Assembly (NCBI RefSeq): GCF_000715075.1 | Contig: NC_134101.1 | Coordinates: forward strand, 22,746,822 to 22,810,821 | Direction: 5' to 3' | DNA from: Nicotiana tabacum | Lineage: Eukaryota > Streptophyta > Magnoliopsida > Solanales > Solanaceae | Length of the DNA stretch: 64,000 nt | Shown here: piece by piece, positions 46,911-58,200 of the stretch | How positions within the stretch are numbered: the first letter of the stretch is position 1 | Layout: every line of letters begins with the position of its first letter | The notes under the pieces: model-generated | Told to the model about the DNA's origin: nothing | The model's database searches: none | Seen by the model: only the letters and a program-made list of their open reading frames with translations | Program-made: the position numbers and the translations under genes

Positions 46911-47400
46911 AACCCCGATAAAATTAAAGCTATCGAGGACATCATGGTAGTAGATAATGTGAAGGTCGTACAGAGGTTAACGGGAAGAATAGCAGCCCTA
47001 GGACAATTCATTTCGAGATCCTCAGATAGGAGCCACCGATTTTTCTCACTGCTTAAGAAGAAAAGCAACTTTTCATGGACTCCGGAATTCCAGCAGGCTT
47101 TTGGAAGAACTAAAGCGGTATTTATCGAGCCCGCCTCTGCTTCATACCCCGAACATGGACGAACAACTTTACTTGTACTTGGTTGTCTCGGAGATAGCGG
47201 TAAGTGGAGTCCTGGGTTGAGAAGAATGAGGTACGCAATTCCCTATTTATTATATCAGTCGGAACTTAGGCGAGGCCGAAACTAGATATCCACACTTAGA
47301 AAAATTAGCTCTTGCTTTAATAAGCGACTCTAGGAAATTAAAACCTTATTTCCAATCTCATTTGATACATGTTGTAACAACTTATCATCTTTGAAACATT
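46880..47400 (+). pseudogene. RT thumb and gypsy RNase H of the right Tat element
   Basis: Contains 'KINPDKIKAIEDI'-type thumb sequence, 'FSWTPEFQQAF', then in other frames the RNase H core ('LYLYLVVSE'-like) and 'YPHLEKLALALI'. Several frameshifts (near 46905, 47105 and 47215). Confidence 0.82.
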
Positions 47401-48090
47401 TTGTGTAAACCCGAGCTTTCGAGTCGATTCGCCAAATGGGCCATAGAAATTAGTGGATACGATATCGAGTATCGACCCCGAACCGCCATCAAATCTCAAA
47501 TCTTGGCGGACTTTGTGGCTGAGTTTTCACCGGCCCTCGTACCCGAGATCGAAAAAGAGCTACTGATAAAATCGGGTACCTCTTCGGGAGTCTTGACCCT
47601 TTTCACGGACAGTGCCTCGAACGCGAAGGGGTCCGGATTAGGCATTGTGCTAAGATCACCCACTGGTAATGTGATTAGACAGTCTATCAAAACTATAAAA
47701 TTGACTAATAATGAGGCCGCGTATTAGGCTGCGATTGCAGGTCTTGAGCTAGCTAGAAATGAAGTGGAGATCGTAGAGGCTAAGTATGATTCCCTCCTCG
47801 TGGTAAACCAATTTAACGGGATTTTTGAAGTCTGAGAAAATCGAATGCAAAGATACTTGGATAAATTACAGGTGACTCTACATCAATTTAAAGAGTGGAC
47901 TTTGCAACATGTACCACGAGTACAGAACATCGGGGCCGACGCTCTTGCGAACTTAGGTTCATCGGTCGAAGATGACGAACTCAACTCGGGGACTGTCGTA
48001 CAACTCATGAGATCGATGGTCGAAGAAGGTCACACCGAGAGAAACTACACAAGTCTAACCTGGGATTGGAGAAACAAATATATATAATAC
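47401..48090 (+). pseudogene. Second (plant-type) RNase H of the right Tat element
   Basis: 'FAKWAIEISGYDIEYRPRTA' leads into 'LTLFTDSASNAKGSGLGIVL' (first Asp), 'LTNNEAAY' (Glu region), 'KYDSLLVVNQF' (Asp) and 'GADALANLGSS' (last Asp), so all four acidic positions of RNase H can be traced. A TAG at 47725 and a TGA at 47833 interrupt it. It is distinct from the gypsy RNase H upstream. Confidence 0.87.
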
Positions 48091-48135
48091 TTCAAGAATG
48101 GGAAGCTTCCATCAGATCCTTAGGAATCAAGAGCT

Positions 48136-49267
48136 TTGCTCGTTAAGGCAGCACGGTTCACCCTGTCCGAGGACGGAATGTTGTATAGAAGGACGTTTGA
48201 TGGACCATTGGCAATATGTTTAGGACCAGGAGATACTGATTACATCCTACGGGAAATTCATGAAGGAACTTGTAGAAACCATTACGATGCAGATTTGCTG
48301 GTCCACAAAGCAATCAGAGCAGGGTATTATTGAACCGATATGGGCAAAGATGCAAGGGAGTTCGTTCGAAAATGCGACAAATGCCAAAGATATGCGCCCA
48401 TGATTCATCAACCTGGGGAGCTACTCCACTCGGTCCTATCTCCGTGGCCTTTCATGAAATGGGGAATGGACATCGTCGGCCCCCTCCCGTCGGCCCCAGG
48501 TAAAGCTCAGTTTATTTTGTTTATGCCTGATTATTTTTCTAAATGGGTTGAAGCACATGCTTTCGAGAAAGTCAAAGAAAAAGAAGTGATAGACTTCATT
48601 TGGGACCACATCATATCTCGATTCGGGGTGCCAGCCGAGATTGTATGGAAAACAATTCATCGGCAGCAAAGTAACTAAGTTTTTCGAGGATCACAAGATC
48701 AAAAGGATCTTATCAACACCGTACCATCCCAGCAGAAACGGACAAGCCGAATCAACCAACAAAACCATCATCCAAAATCTTAAGAAGAGATTAACCGATG
48801 CCAAAGAAAACTAGAGAGAAATACTGCTCGAAGTCCTATGGGCATATCGCATAACATTGAAATCCAGTACCGGAGCAACGCCATTCTCGTTGGTCTATGG
48901 CGTCGAAGCTCTGATCCCGGTTGAGGTCGGAGAACCTAGCATCAGATTTTGATATGCAACAAAGAAATCGAATAACAAGACCATGAGCACGAGCCTGGAA
49001 TTATTGGACGCCGACCAAAAATAGCTGATCGAAAGATACTACAATCGAAGAACCAATCTTCGACATTTCAAAATTGAGGACTTGGTACTAAGGAAAGTCA
49101 CCCTCAACACCAGAAATCCGAATGAAGGCAAACTAGGTTCGAACTGGGAAGGACCATATCAGGTTCTCGAAATCATCGGAAAAGGGTCCTACAAGCTCGG
49201 CGTGATAAACGACAAACAACTACCGAGCAATTGGAATGTTTCGTACCTAAAACGATACTACTGCTAA
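48136..49267 (+). pseudogene. Integrase of the right Tat element (broken)
   Basis: Zinc-binding region 'HEGTCRNH' ... 'CDKCQRYAP' (48255-48400), core with 'GMDIVGPLPSAPG' (first Asp) and 'DYFSKWVEAHAFEKV'; a frameshift at about 48640 removes the second Asp from frame; then 'TPYHPSRNGQAESTNK' (Glu) and the C-terminal 'LGSNWEGPYQVLEIIGKGSY', ending 'SYLKRYYC' and a stop at 49265. Confidence 0.87.
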
Positions 49268-49839
49268 GATACGACCCTCCTATGTTCATTTATATTTTGA
49301 TATTAACCCTTGCAGGTGTTCGGCCAGAAACAGGTATGGATTATTAAACTCGAAGCCTTTAGGCCTGAAAGCACGCGTTGCACTCTTTTTCCTTTAAACC
49401 GGTTTTGTCCCAAATGGGTTTTTCGGCAAGGTTTTTAATGAGGCAACCATTGACCGTGCTAACTTGGAACAATTCAACAGTATCCGAGACCTCCTTACAA
49501 TCAACCTCGAATACTGGGGGGCATTAACCTCGAACAAACAAATTTGATTATCAAGTTTGGTGCAAGAAAGTTACTTCATGGCAACAGGGTCTCGATAGGA
49601 AAAATTGTTAAAGGCCAAATGGTCAAACGAACCATGCCCGTGTAGTTTTCCTGAGCCCTGGCACAAAATATAAACACATGTATAATGACTTATAAAGAGA
49701 AATTTCTTCTTTACTGATATCTTATATCCTAGAAAAATTCCTCTATTTCGTGATCTATTATGCAAACAGGCTTAAGGGCCGACCATTACCCCATAAATCG
49801 GGGACTGCCAACCGAAACATCAACGAGATCGAGCACCAT
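49268..49839. other. Post-integrase spacer of the right Tat element
   Basis: Non-coding; homologous to 1-930 on the opposite strand of the left element. Contains 'ggttttgtcccaaatgggttt' and 'gaatactggggggc', also present there. Confidence 0.6.
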
Positions 49840-50660
49840 AAAGCTTAAGGGTTACTCTTAATTCGGGTTCGAGCAAATACTCACTCGACCGTAAAGCCTA
49901 AGGGTTATTTTCATTTCGAGTTCGGGCAAATGCTCACTCAACTATTAAGCCTAAGGGATACATCAGTTCGAGTTCGAACAAACACTCACTCGACCGTAAA
50001 GCCTAAGGGCTGTTTTCTTTCGATTTCGAGCAAACTCTCACTCAACTATAAAGCTTAAGGGCTACTCTTAATTTGAGTTCGCGAAAACACTTACTTGACC
50101 ATAAAGCCTAAGGGCTACTCTTAATTTGAGTTCGAGAAAACACTCATTCGACCGTAAAGCCTAAGGGCTATTTTTATTTCGAGTTCAAGCAAACACTCAC
50201 TCGACTATTAAGCCTAAGGGCAACATCAGTTCGAGTTCGAACAAACACTCACTCGAATGTAAAGCCTAAGGGCTGTTTTCATTTCGAGTTCAAGCAAACA
50301 CTCACTCAACTATAAAGCCTAAGGGCTACTCTTAATTCGAGTTCGAGCAAACACTCACTCGACTATAAAGCCTAAGGGCTACTCTTAATTCGAGTTCGAG
50401 GAAACACTCACTCGACCGTAAAGCCTAAGGGCTATTTTCATTTCAAGTTCGAGCAAACACTCACTCGACTATTAAGCCTAAGGGCTATATCAGTTCGAGT
50501 TCGAACAAACACTCACTCGACCGTAAAGCCTAAGGGCTATTTTTATTTCGAGTTCGAGGAAACACTCACTCGACTATTGAGCCTAAGGGCTGTTTTCATT
50601 TTGAGTTCGAGCAAATGCTCACTCGATCATTAAGCCTAAGGGCTACTCTTAATTCAAGTT
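49840..50660 (+). repeat. Tandem repeat block, ~53-bp unit, about 16 copies
   Basis: Every unit contains 'aagcctaagggct' followed by a variable A/T-rich stretch and 'cgagttcgagcaaacactcactcga'. Copies are imperfect and alternate in the linker. It sits between integrase and the antisense ORF. Confidence 0.92.
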
Positions 50661-51113
50661 CCAGAAAAAGGGTGGATAATATCGACCCTCGAAAACCCTA
50701 ATGGGTACGAAATCGTTCGAACTCTCGTGCAAACCCCTTATTCATTGCTAAGGCACAACAAATTTTATATTATCAAACAATGGCCATATCGACCTAATTT
50801 AAGAGCCTAAAGGGCCATCTTATTTTTTAGTTCGAGAAATCATCATCATTCAATTTAAACCTAAGGGTCACCCTACTCTGAGTTCGAGCAAGTACTCACT
50901 CGACTATAAAAAATACACTAGCCCGACTTTGATCAAATTGCCTAAAGCCTTGAACTTATGAACAAAATTTTCATAAGGCATGAATGAAACAAAATTTCCA
51001 CAAGGCACAAAATAAAATAAAGGCAAGTCGGAAAAGAAAGAGATCTTTATATATATGAGAATATTTACATGGTCCGATCAGGACCCTACACAAAAGATCA
51101 AAAATAAAAAATC

Positions 51114-53680
51114 CTAAGGTTCCTGATTTTCTCCGGGGGCGGCTTCTTCTCCATCGAGGTCCTCCCCACTCTCGGACCCACTCTTGCTTTCGTCATCATC
51201 ATCGGAGGCCAGCTCTCCAGCATGGGCTTCATGCTCTCTAGACTTTTTTATCTCGTCGGCAAGGTCGAAACCCCGAGCATAGATCTCCTCGAGGGTTTCC
51301 CTCCGAGATTGGCATTTGGCAAGCTCAGTAATCCAATATGCTCGAGTTTGAGCGATCTCAGATGCCTCTCTCACTTGGACTTGAGCGACTTCAACATCGG
51401 CCCGGTAGACGGCCACGATCGCCTCTGCCTTGGCCTTTGCCTTTTAGGCTTCAGACTTGGAATTTGAAAGTTCGAAAGCTAATCGGGCCTCGAGCTCCTC
51501 TATTTTCTTCACCTGAATTAAGCTTTTCTCCTTCATGCCTCGAAGCTGACTTTCGGCCGATGACAATTGGGATAAAGCAGTCTCTTTTTCTCTAGCAAAG
51601 CGGTCCATACCTTCTTTCCAATCCACGGTCTCCGCCTTCATCGTATCGACCTCCTCACGGAGTTGCCCGATCATCTAGATCTTCTACTGCAGCTGTGAGA
51701 TTGAAATATTAGCCACCGCTCCTGAATCGAGCCCATGAACTTTTAAGATTTTCATTACCTGCTCGATCAGGTCGGACTGATCTTAGTGAGCCTTGGCCAA
51801 CTCGGCTCGGAGATCCTTGATCTCCTCTTCTTTTTGCCCACAGAGAAATTTAAGGGCATTTCTCTCCTCCGTGATCCCTCGAAGGTCGGCTTCATACCAA
51901 CACAATTCAGCTCGAGACCTAGAAAATTCTTCCCGATGAAGCGTTGAGGCCTATGCAGAACGAAGAAAAGAAGTTAGACGAAAAGAGAAAAATGAACACA
52001 AGGGTAATACCAACATGGGGAGTTGAGGCTTACCTGATTCAGAGCTTTCTGCGCTTCGTTGAAAAGTCTCGATGCCTCGCCCGAGTCCTTCCTCAAAATC
52101 TCCAAATCGCTCAAGATGGTAACATCTTCGACCCCAGTAAAGTAATCACGGAAGGGATCCTCCCTTCCGTGGACTCCTTCAATAGAGAGGGTCTTCAAGG
52201 CTCGAGCCTTTTGAATCATCTCCTCGGAAAATGAGGGGAGCATCGAGGAGCCTCCAATTTCTATTGCCCCAAGTGGATCACTCGGGGAGTTTTTTGCATC
52301 TCGAGGGGCCGCGAGACCAGCCCCTACAGTCATACCCATCGTTGGCTCATTATGGTGGGAGGCATCTTCAATCCTCGATGACTCGGGGACTTCGCCCGAG
52401 TCTCTTCCTGAGACCCCATCATCTCGAGACGGAATCTCTGCAGAATTCACTGATTCAATGTCTTTTGGGGCCTCGGTGCTCATTCCCACTTGGGCTACCA
52501 GCCCAGAGTCATCCTCTTCCTCTCCTTCGTCTTCATCCCTTGGATGTAGAATAGAATCTTCGGTCAGAAGGATGATGTTCTTCCTTGGCTTACGAGCTAC
52601 CCTCTTCTTAGGTTCAGGATCCTCGGAGGTTGAGATTTTCTTTCTCTTTCTATCCTTCGTAGGTTTTGGTGCTGGGATCGAAGTCTCCTCCTCACCAGAT
52701 AAGGACCTCATGACAGCATCTTTGCCAAGTCTTGTATGAAAGGAAATTAAGTAAGAAATGCTTTAAACAAAATCATCAAAGACGTAGAAAAGGGCCTTAC
52801 TATGAGTTTTGGTCTCCCATCGGCTCTTTGATAGATCACGCCATGAGCGCTCGGCATACGTAGAGGTCGATGCTAGGTCCTGAACCTAGCTCTTAAGGTT
52901 AAGAATTGCACTGGGCATCCAAGTGACCGCTGCATCACAGAAAAGGATATCGATGAGAAGAAGCAAAAGAGCAAAACAACTAATAGGAACTAACAATGGG
53001 ATTGTGCTTACGCTTCATATTCCATTTCTCGGGAAATGGCATCTTCTCGATCGGGATTAGGTCGAAAGTCCTCACTCGAACGAACCGGCCCATCCAGCAT
53101 CGATCATTGTCCTCGTATATGCTCGAGAACAGCACTTTGGTAGCCCGGCGCTGGAGTTTTATTAACCCACCTCGATAGAGACGGAGGCTGTACAACCTGA
53201 TGAGGTGGTTGAGGGTGAAAGGCATCCCCTCGACTTTGCTCACGAAGAAGAGGATCAAAATTACAATTCGCCAAAAGGAAGGATGGATTTGGCCTAAGAC
53301 TATTTGGCGGCAAAAATCAACGACGACGGGGTCGAGGGGGTCCAGCGTGAAAGGGTAAGTGTAAACACTTAGAAACCCTTCCACATGGGTAGTTATGTCC
53401 TCTTCGGTGGTCGGGATCACCACCTCTTTATCCCCCCAGTTACAGTCTTTCTTTACCTGCTTAAGGTGTCCCTCAGTTATCGAGCATATATACCTCGACA
53501 CCGGCTAGCAACGACCGAGAGTCAACGAGGCTTTATCGGTCTTAAAATTGGAGGTCAGGACGCCCCCCCTCCCCCGGGAACACACTCCTCAGGGCGCGGC
53601 TCCACCGGTGTTTTATCGCCGGCCGGCAGAGATGAAGAAGCTTCTTCCTTTTGAGGAACAATTTTTGGTGTTTTCGCCAT
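51114..53680 (-). pseudogene. Antisense accessory ORF (aORF) of the Tat element
   Basis: On the minus strand an ATG at 53680 begins 'MAKTPKIVPQKEEASSSLP', closed by a stop after about 43 codons. The large block 52980-53501 has 'WGDKEVVIPTTEEDITTHVE', 'FLSVYTYPFTLDPLDPVVVD' and 'LNHLIRLYSLRLYRGG', resembling the plant 'putative gypsy type transposon' domain. An acidic, Lys/Arg-containing linker follows (51974-52711, with a 'KPTKDRKRKKIS' basic patch) and then heptad-rich coiled-coil segments (51444-51674 and 51114-51416) with an acidic tail. Frameshifts or introns separate the parts; GT/AG signals could not be fixed. The function of such ORFs in Tat elements is unknown. Confidence 0.75.
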
Positions 53681-53848
53681 TTGGATTTGAGGTTTAAAAT
53701 ATATGGAGATGATAAGATTTGGTTTTCTAAGAAGAGGTTAGCAGTGGGAATCGTAGAATCACAGATGGAGAACTCTGAAGATGCAAAAAAGAATTTAGTA
53801 GATTTGGAGATTTGAAATTTGAAAGTAACAAATGGTGAAGAGAGGAGC

Positions 53849-53856
53849 TATTTATA
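53849..53856 (-). promoter_or_regulatory. TATA box for the antisense ORF
   Basis: TATAAATA on the minus strand within 'ctataaatagctcctctc', about 170 bp upstream of the aORF ATG at 53680 and about 200 bp from the 3' LTR. Motif and spacing fit a plant pol II promoter. Confidence 0.6.
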
Positions 53857-54045
53857 GATTTGGCAATGACGGTTCAAAATCAGCAGTGGTCGACCATCGT
53901 CTGACGCACATTTAATACCTTGGTAAGTGAACCGACGGGACATTTATCACGTACGTCATGGTCAGGATCGATGCAGATGTCAGTGTATATCTAGTCATAT
54001 CGTTGAAAAATCGTATCGTTTCTCGCCATATTCTTTCCGAGAAAC

Positions 54046-54057
54046 GAGGGGACTATC
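54046..54057 (+). other. Polypurine tract region
   Basis: GAGGGGA followed by CTATC directly before the 3' LTR TG at 54058. Position fits plus-strand priming; the tract is short. Confidence 0.6.
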
Positions 54058-54791
54058 TGTATTCGGTCAAATCCGAGTTTGTCCTTCATATAATTAGTCG
54101 AGATTGGAACTTGATGAAACGAGGGTCGTCATTGTAACATCGAGATAAGAAGTGAATCCAGGTTATCGAGCTCCAGATTCAGGGTCCGATCAATATCGAG
54201 CTCGAGTCAATATAGAGCTCGAGTCATTATCGAGCTATGATATGAAGTAGTATTATCGAGCTCAAGAGCCAGAGATCGATCAATACCGAGCTCGAGTCAA
54301 TATTGAGCTCGAGCTCCGGAGATCGACCAATACCAAGACCGACCAAGATCGAGCTAAGAGACAAAGAGTCGTTATAACCGAACTAAGGGAGAGAATCTCG
54401 GCGGGAATTAAGGAAAAGCTAATTAACTAATCTATCATGAGATCCCCTCTATGTATATTTTATTATATCCAAAGTAGGATTCTTCTACTATATTAAGAGC
54501 GGGTATCATTTCTGTAGAGGACACATTGAGATCCAGAGAACCAAACATTGATACACTCACATTTCAAAGATTATTACATTGATATGTAGTTGAGATTATC
54601 CTTTTTTGAGTAAACATTGATTCATCTTGCTTGTTTATAAATCATTCTCTACTCAATTTGGTTTGTATTTTATTCCTTTATACAGTCAATATTCGATATA
54701 TTTCTACTTACTTTCCCTATTTGTACCAAGATATACCACGTATCCTAAGAAATACGTATAAATTTAACTCTATCCGTTTTTCGGGTAAACA
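54058..54791 (+). repeat. 3' LTR of the right Tat element
   Basis: 734 bp, TGTATTCGG to GGGTAAACA, colinear with the 5' LTR; the 'gagctcgagtcaat' repeat part is longer by about one unit. Followed by ATCTC. Confidence 0.93.
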
Positions 54792-54919
54792 ATCTCATAC
54801 CTTTTTTTGCCCAATTGATTAGATTTCTATGGCAAAGGTCTAATTAGTAATTAATACCACAATAAAGAAAGAGGATGTCACATCTTCATGGAATTATTGT
54901 TGAACCAGATAGAGTAAAC

Positions 54920-55696
54920 CACTACTAGAAATTCGGCAAAAATCGACCAAGGTCGACCGACCAACTTTGGTCGGTAAAAAAACCGACCAAAAAACCGACC
55001 AAAGTTGGTCGGTTTTTCAAAATATTTTTTTTTTAATTTTTTTTTTACGAAACCGACCAACTTTGGTCAGTTTTCTTTGGCGCAAAAATGCGGAAAACTA
55101 TTTTTGAGTCCCGCGAATTTTATGTTTCAAGAAACCGACCAACTTTGGTCGGTTTTTCAATTAATATAAATAAAAATTAATATTAAAAAAACCGACCAAA
55201 ATTGGTCGGTTAATTCGACGGGTCATTTAAAAAAACCGACCAACTTTGGTCGGTAATTTTACTTTTTAATAAAACCGACCAACTTTGGTCGGTTATTTTC
55301 GTGCGAAAATACAATTAAAGAGTATAAATCAAATAAAAAACAGTCTTAAAACAAAATGTACCAATGATCTAGTGGTAGAATAGTATCCTGCCACAGTACA
55401 GACCCCGGTTCGATTCCCAGATGGTGAATTTTTTTTTTACATAATTAAAATACCGACCAACTTTGGTCGGAAAAAACCGACCAACTTTGGTCGGTTTTTT
55501 TTGCAATATTTTTTTTTTGAATTTAATTGACCGACCAAAGTTGGTCGGTAATTTCCGACCAACTTTGGTCGGTATTCCTTTCCGACCACAAAAATACCGT
55601 TCACACGTAAATGGTCGCGTTTTGGTCGGTTTTTGGCCATTACCGACCAACGTTGGTCGGTTTTTTTGGTCGGTTTTTACCAGATTTCTAGTAGTG
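54920..55696. mobile_element. Short non-autonomous CACTA element carrying a tRNA-like sequence
   Basis: Termini CACTACTAGAAAT in inverted orientation, flanked by the 3-bp duplication AAC (54917-54919 and 55697-55699). Almost all of its 777 bp is copies of 'accgaccaactttggtcggt' in both orientations (about 15), except the central 55300-55435, which contains the tRNA-Gly-like sequence. No transposase. Minus-strand frames such as 55369-55701 are made by the repeats. Confidence 0.92.
55358..55428 (+). pseudogene. tRNA-Gly(GCC)-like sequence inside the CACTA element
   Basis: The 71-nt stretch keeps the A box 'tctagtggtagaata', the anticodon arm with 'cctGCCaca' (anticodon GCC) and the B box 'ggttcgattccc'. 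Length and order match a plant tRNA-Gly(GCC). The acceptor stem has two mismatched pairs plus a G-T pair, and several C-to-T/G-to-A changes are present, so it is probably a decayed copy. Transcription cannot be judged. Confidence 0.8.
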
Positions 55697-57285
55697 AACA
55701 ATTTTAGCCTTTAGTCCATATCCCAAAGAATTACTGCATGGATTAACATGCAACACTCCTGCCTTGATCATATAATAAGAGCAGTACGTAAAGCAATATC
55801 GCTTCAGTCCATCAATTTTTCCCTTGCGTAACAAACATATGAAGATAGATCAAGCTATACTACCATTATAGCTTGATACTGGTATATAAAGATAGAAATA
55901 CTATACCAGTATCAGAGGGTTCAAAGTATAAACTAAAGCAATTATCTGCAGGAGCCCAGTTGCATCACTCTCGCCCGAGTTTCGCGCCCTTTTCATTTAG
56001 TTGGTAACTCCAAGTTCCAAAAATATTATTTCAATAAGATTATTCATTTTCATGGTTAATCAAACAAAGTAAATAATAAAAAGACATATATAAATTAAGA
56101 TTGCATTTCATGTGAACAAAAAAAAAAGAAGAAAAACTATATAGAAATCAAGATAAAATCATATAACAGAAAAACAACATATTATCCCCAAAAAAGGTAG
56201 AAATAATAAGTTCAAAAAATACATTGTTGTACAAATCCTATGAAAGCTGAAGAAACTATTGATATCTCGTCTTCATATTCAAATTAGCTTGCACTTACCA
56301 AAAAAAGAAAAACAAAAATTTATTCACTATAAAGTTGTTCGAGCATTTAATGCTTATCAGTAAAGCATAGAGCATCACGAGACCATTCTGTGTTGAGTCC
56401 CAATGTGTGACCAACCTAAAAAAAAACACCACTATCATAAAATGAAAGTAGTGATGACTTCAAATCATCTCTTTAGGGGAATGGAACATATTCGAGTGAT
56501 CTCATCAATTATTTTGAGGTGACAGAGCACGGATATGATAGACAAATACCTTTAAATGCTTTTACTAACTTAGATGTTAATTTTCCTTCCATTTCTTTTT
56601 CTCCCTTTTTGTGTGAGGGTGCTTCTTCTTGTGCATTCTTAGCAAAAAGAGATAGTTAGCTGCAATCATTTAACTATTATCAGAAACTGAAATTTAAAAC
56701 CATGCTCATTGTCTAATCGAAAGTCGTACATACTCAGGATATGGTGCCTAAAGAATAAATCAATAATTATCGTTTAACTCATAGATTTAAAGGTAAGGTA
56801 TATCAATAGACTACAACTTGCTAATTTTAGTGGTTACCACCTTCTTCAACATTTTTTCAGTTACGTTGGATCATGAGAGTTCTCATTGGTGTTGGTAAAA
56901 ACTTGCCATTTTTCACCATGCTTCGACCCTACAACAGCACTTCTCCCCGTATATCATTCCCTTGCTCTTCAGTGCCATACTACTCTTTAAAATTGTATTA
57001 CAAAATACCTCGAAACTGCCAATGTTTGGTGCAAGAGTCATCCTGTTGACTCAATTGTTGTCATTTTCTTCATTTCTCCGTAGCCAAATTAGCTTCATAA
57101 CTGCTATAATAACATGCGGATCATGATCACATTTCTTTGTATCAAATTTTTTTGTTAACACAAAGTTAGATAGCAATATTGTAATAGAAATATAAATAGA
57201 AGAAAATGGAGTTTATTATTTCAAAAAGAAATTCTTTAACACGACGACATATGAGATATATATTGTTTACTTCTAGCAGTAATAA
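55697..57285. other. AT-rich region without a recognised feature
   Basis: No open frame with a known motif on either strand. The stretch 56860-57120 is less AT-rich and might be old exon remains, but I could not find a protein in it. Confidence 0.4.
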
Positions 57286-57964
57286 TGTCATGACCCGGAA
57301 TTTCCACCACCGGAACTCTGATGACGCCTAACATTCCACTTGCTAGGCAAGCCGACGTGAGAGAATTATTAAGCCAAACCTTATTCAATTCAGTAAATAA
57401 CAACAAATAAGTTAAAATGGAATACAACGAGTGCAGAATAATATAAAAACTTCATTAATTGCTACCACCCGGATCTGGAGTCACAACTCACGAGCTACTA
57501 TGATTTACTACAAACATAGTCTGAAAAGGAAAAAATACATTATTTTGAAGTAAGGAAACAGTAAATGATAAAACTAGGAAGAGACTCCAAGGTCTGCGGA
57601 CGCCAACAGATCTACCTTGGGTCTCCTGACAGTAAATCCAAGATGCTAAGCCTTACGATAAGTTAGGGCCGGTACCAAAATCTGCACAAGAAGTGCAGGG
57701 TGCAATATCAGTATAACCGACCCCATTTACTGGTAAGTGTCGAGCCTAACCTCGACGAAATAGTGACGAGGCTATAACAAGACACCCACATAATAAACTT
57801 GTGCAGATAACAGTGTATGTACAAGTAAACAACAATAACAGCTAAACATGTACTATTGGGAGGGGGGCATGCTAAAGGGGCACATGATATAGGTGATACA
57901 ACGGAAATGATAACCAGAACAGTCAACATGCTTTTAACTAGTGGAAACAACTAAACACATTGAA

Positions 57965-58200
57965 GAAAATTGCATGACATCATCCTTCGTGCATTAACTC
58001 TCATAACGTGGCAAGATATCACCCTTCGTGCATTAACACTCACAATATAGCACAGCATCACCCTTCGTGCATTAACACTCATAATATGGCACGACATCAC
58101 CCTTCGTGTATTAACACTCACAATATGGCACAGCATCACCCTTCGTGCATTAACACTCACAATATGGCACAGTATCACTCTTCGTGCATTAACACTCTCC
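57965..58200. repeat. 39-bp tandem repeats in the LTR
   Basis: About six copies of 'cacccttcgtgcattaacactcacaatatggcacg'; since 39 is a multiple of 3, all frames stay open and give a false 13-residue periodic protein. Confidence 0.92.

Larger units (their letters stand above)
42996..54791 (+). mobile_element. Complete Tat-lineage Ty3/gypsy element with antisense accessory ORF
   Basis: 11,796 bp between identical 5-bp duplications ATCTC (42991-42995 and 54792-54796). Order: 5' LTR, PBS, gag, protease, RT, gypsy RNase H, second RNase H, integrase, a long tandem-repeat block, an antisense ORF, polypurine tract, 3' LTR. The dual RNase H and the antisense ORF place it in the Tat lineage. All sense ORFs have stops or frameshifts and RT has an internal deletion, so it is not autonomous. 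Confidence 0.94.

Noticed and set aside
49840..50660. Regular repeats with variable spacers resembling a CRISPR array
   Set aside because: Repeats and linkers both vary and are tandem, the context is a plant retrotransposon, and no cas-like genes exist.
55369..55714. Open frames with 'RPTLVG/RPKLVG' repeats on both strands
   Set aside because: Made by subterminal repeats of the short CACTA element.
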